Shown: piece after piece, positions 62,709 to 64,000 of the stretch | Layout: every line of letters starts with the position of its first letter | Position numbering within the stretch: the first letter of the stretch is position 1 | The notes under the pieces: generated by a model | Seen by the model: only the letters and a program-made list of their open reading frames with translations | Database searches by the model: none | What the model was told of the DNA's origin: nothing | Made by a program: the position numbers and the translations under genes | Assembly (NCBI GenBank): GCA_018697195.1 | Contig: CM031857.1 | Coordinates: 89,984,923-90,048,922, forward strand | Origin: Certhia americana | Lineage: Eukaryota > Chordata > Aves > Passeriformes > Certhiidae | Direction of reading: 5' to 3' | DNA: 64,000 bases

Positions 62709-64000
62709 TGCAGCTGTTATCCTGCATATTTGTTTGCTTTTTACACACACCGTTATGGAAAAAAAAAACTCTTCCTTTAGAATTGATAAGTCCATTTCAG
62801 CCCCCACTTTGATAATTAGCATTTGATGAGGCTACTTGATCTTGCATGTAACACTTTTCATCAATACTTGGTGTCACTACCATGCATTAAGTGCTAATAC
62901 ATTATTTCTAGGAACATTAAGGATCAGAATGATTGCCACAGTCATTCTTTTATGGAGTCAGCAAATTAGAGAAAAGAGTCACAGGAATCTTAAAGACCGT
63001 TAGCCTTTTTTTATATTTCCAGAGAATGGTATGTCAACTTATGCAAGTTGAATGGGTGTTTTTCTCTTATTTTAAAGTAATATTAAAGAGAAATTTAAAG
63101 CAAGTTGTAAATATGCATTCAAGACATTAAACGAATTTTTCCTGAGAATTAATGAATGTGATAAGTGCCCTGTGGTGAGAGAGTGCTGGATTTTCTTTGA
63201 AGTCAAAACTGAGAATTCTGGTTGATGATTTTCTAGACGATAAGAACATACGTCTGATAGCAACAATTATTTTTTCAGTGAAGGCTACTGAAACCTGCAA
63301 TATCATTGTACTCTGTCTCTAGTTTTATCACTGTCTCCTTGACTTCCATTCCACTCAAAGACTGAGTACCTTGCTTTTGCAAGGCACTTCACTAATCCCT
63401 ACAGGCACCATGTCTTTTCAAATTAAACCACAAATGTGACCTTAAAGTACTGGTGAAAATATAAAGTAAATCTGCAAGGGAAAGAAAAATATAATTTTGC
63501 TGGACATCCGAAATAGTAATTCTTATGCTTCCATAATGGTGTGGATGGGAAAAGAGAAAGGGAATGAATTTGAGAAGGTGTTTCAGCCCAGATGAGTACT
63601 TGTTACCTTTAACTTCCTAGTGTCTCTGGGCTTGTCAGTAATATTTGGAGGGGAGTTGTGTTTCAGTGATCATAAGGAAGCCGTTGTGTTTACAGGAAAA
63701 AAAAAAAGCAAAAAGTCCTTCTAAAATTACTGTACAGTCCATGAGTACATAATCACCAGAGCAGCTGGTGATAAAAACAGAGAGCACAGTATGTGCTGGG
63801 AGCAAAATACCTGTCATGCAGCACCATCGTGCCTGTGTGTATAGTCTGGGAGTTTTACTCAGGATTTAGCCTTGCACAGTGGTGGTGCTACTGTGCTACC
63901 AATGGTCACAAAGAAGCAGAAATTAGTGTAGAAGGATCTGGAGTGGCTTTCAGCACCTCCTGCAGCTGCTTTTCCCTGCTGGCTGGCATCTGGGTCTGTA

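Larger units (their letters stand above)
55730..64000 (+). other. Start of the next SH3RF3 intron; no further exon seen
   Basis: Begins GTAAGG. The next expected coding block would lead into SH3 domain 3 (a pattern like VYLALYAY...DELEL...GWFKG), and I do not find it in any + strand frame, so it should lie beyond the window. A GC-richer patch at about 56650-57170 has overlapping frames on both strands (longest + frame 163 codons, 56674-57165) without recognisable domains. Three long poly-T tracts and a 12-base tandem duplication at 62685-62708 are listed separately. Otherwise nothing identifiable. Confidence 0.8.

Noticed and set aside
1..64000. tRNA, rRNA, CRISPR array, bacterial operon or phage-like system
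   Set aside because: No B-box-containing cloverleaf, spaced direct repeats, Shine-Dalgarno-linked genes or long contiguous coding regions were seen; the window is vertebrate intron.

Overview
This window is vertebrate, most likely avian, nuclear DNA. It contains short coding exons with GT–AG splice sites separated by kilobases of AT-rich intron. It also has several 3'-truncated CR1 LINE fragments with bird-like sequence, simple repeats and long homopolymer tracts. There is no sign of bacterial gene density, operons, tRNA or rRNA genes, or CRISPR arrays. The species cannot be named from the sequence alone.

Only one gene can be supported: the middle part of SH3RF3 (POSH2, an SH3-domain RING-type E3 ubiquitin ligase scaffold), on the + strand. 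Three coding exons are visible, all phase 0 at both ends. Exon A (26455-26730) encodes SH3 domain 1 and the first part of SH3 domain 2. Exon B (33377-33472) completes SH3 domain 2. Exon C (55361-55729) encodes an alanine-rich linker, a basic KKRHSF element and a conserved Ser-rich block. Together they give 247 codons. The N-terminal RING exon must lie upstream of base 1, and the third and fourth SH3 domains downstream of base 64000; neither was found here. Assignment to SH3RF3 rather than SH3RF1 rests on diagnostic peptides in exons A and C, compared with human paralogues from memory.

Layout: 1-26454 is the 3' part of a large intron, with one antisense CR1 piece, a perfect TGA repeat, a long poly-A tract and a G/T-rich tract ending in poly-T. 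26731-33376 is a 6.6 kb intron with a TA repeat and a CR1 3' end. 33473-55360 is a 21.9 kb intron with a TACA repeat, an internally deleted sense CR1, and an antisense CR1 that stops about 50 bases before exon C. 55730-64000 is the start of the next intron, with three poly-T tracts and no recognisable exon.

I found no convincing undescribed system. The most useful lead is the CR1 insertion just upstream of exon C. It supplies a strong-looking competing 3' splice site 55 bases before the real one, and its use would shift the frame. Other leads are the G-rich/poly-T tract, several probably length-variable microsatellites, and a few open frames or candidate regulatory stretches of low confidence.
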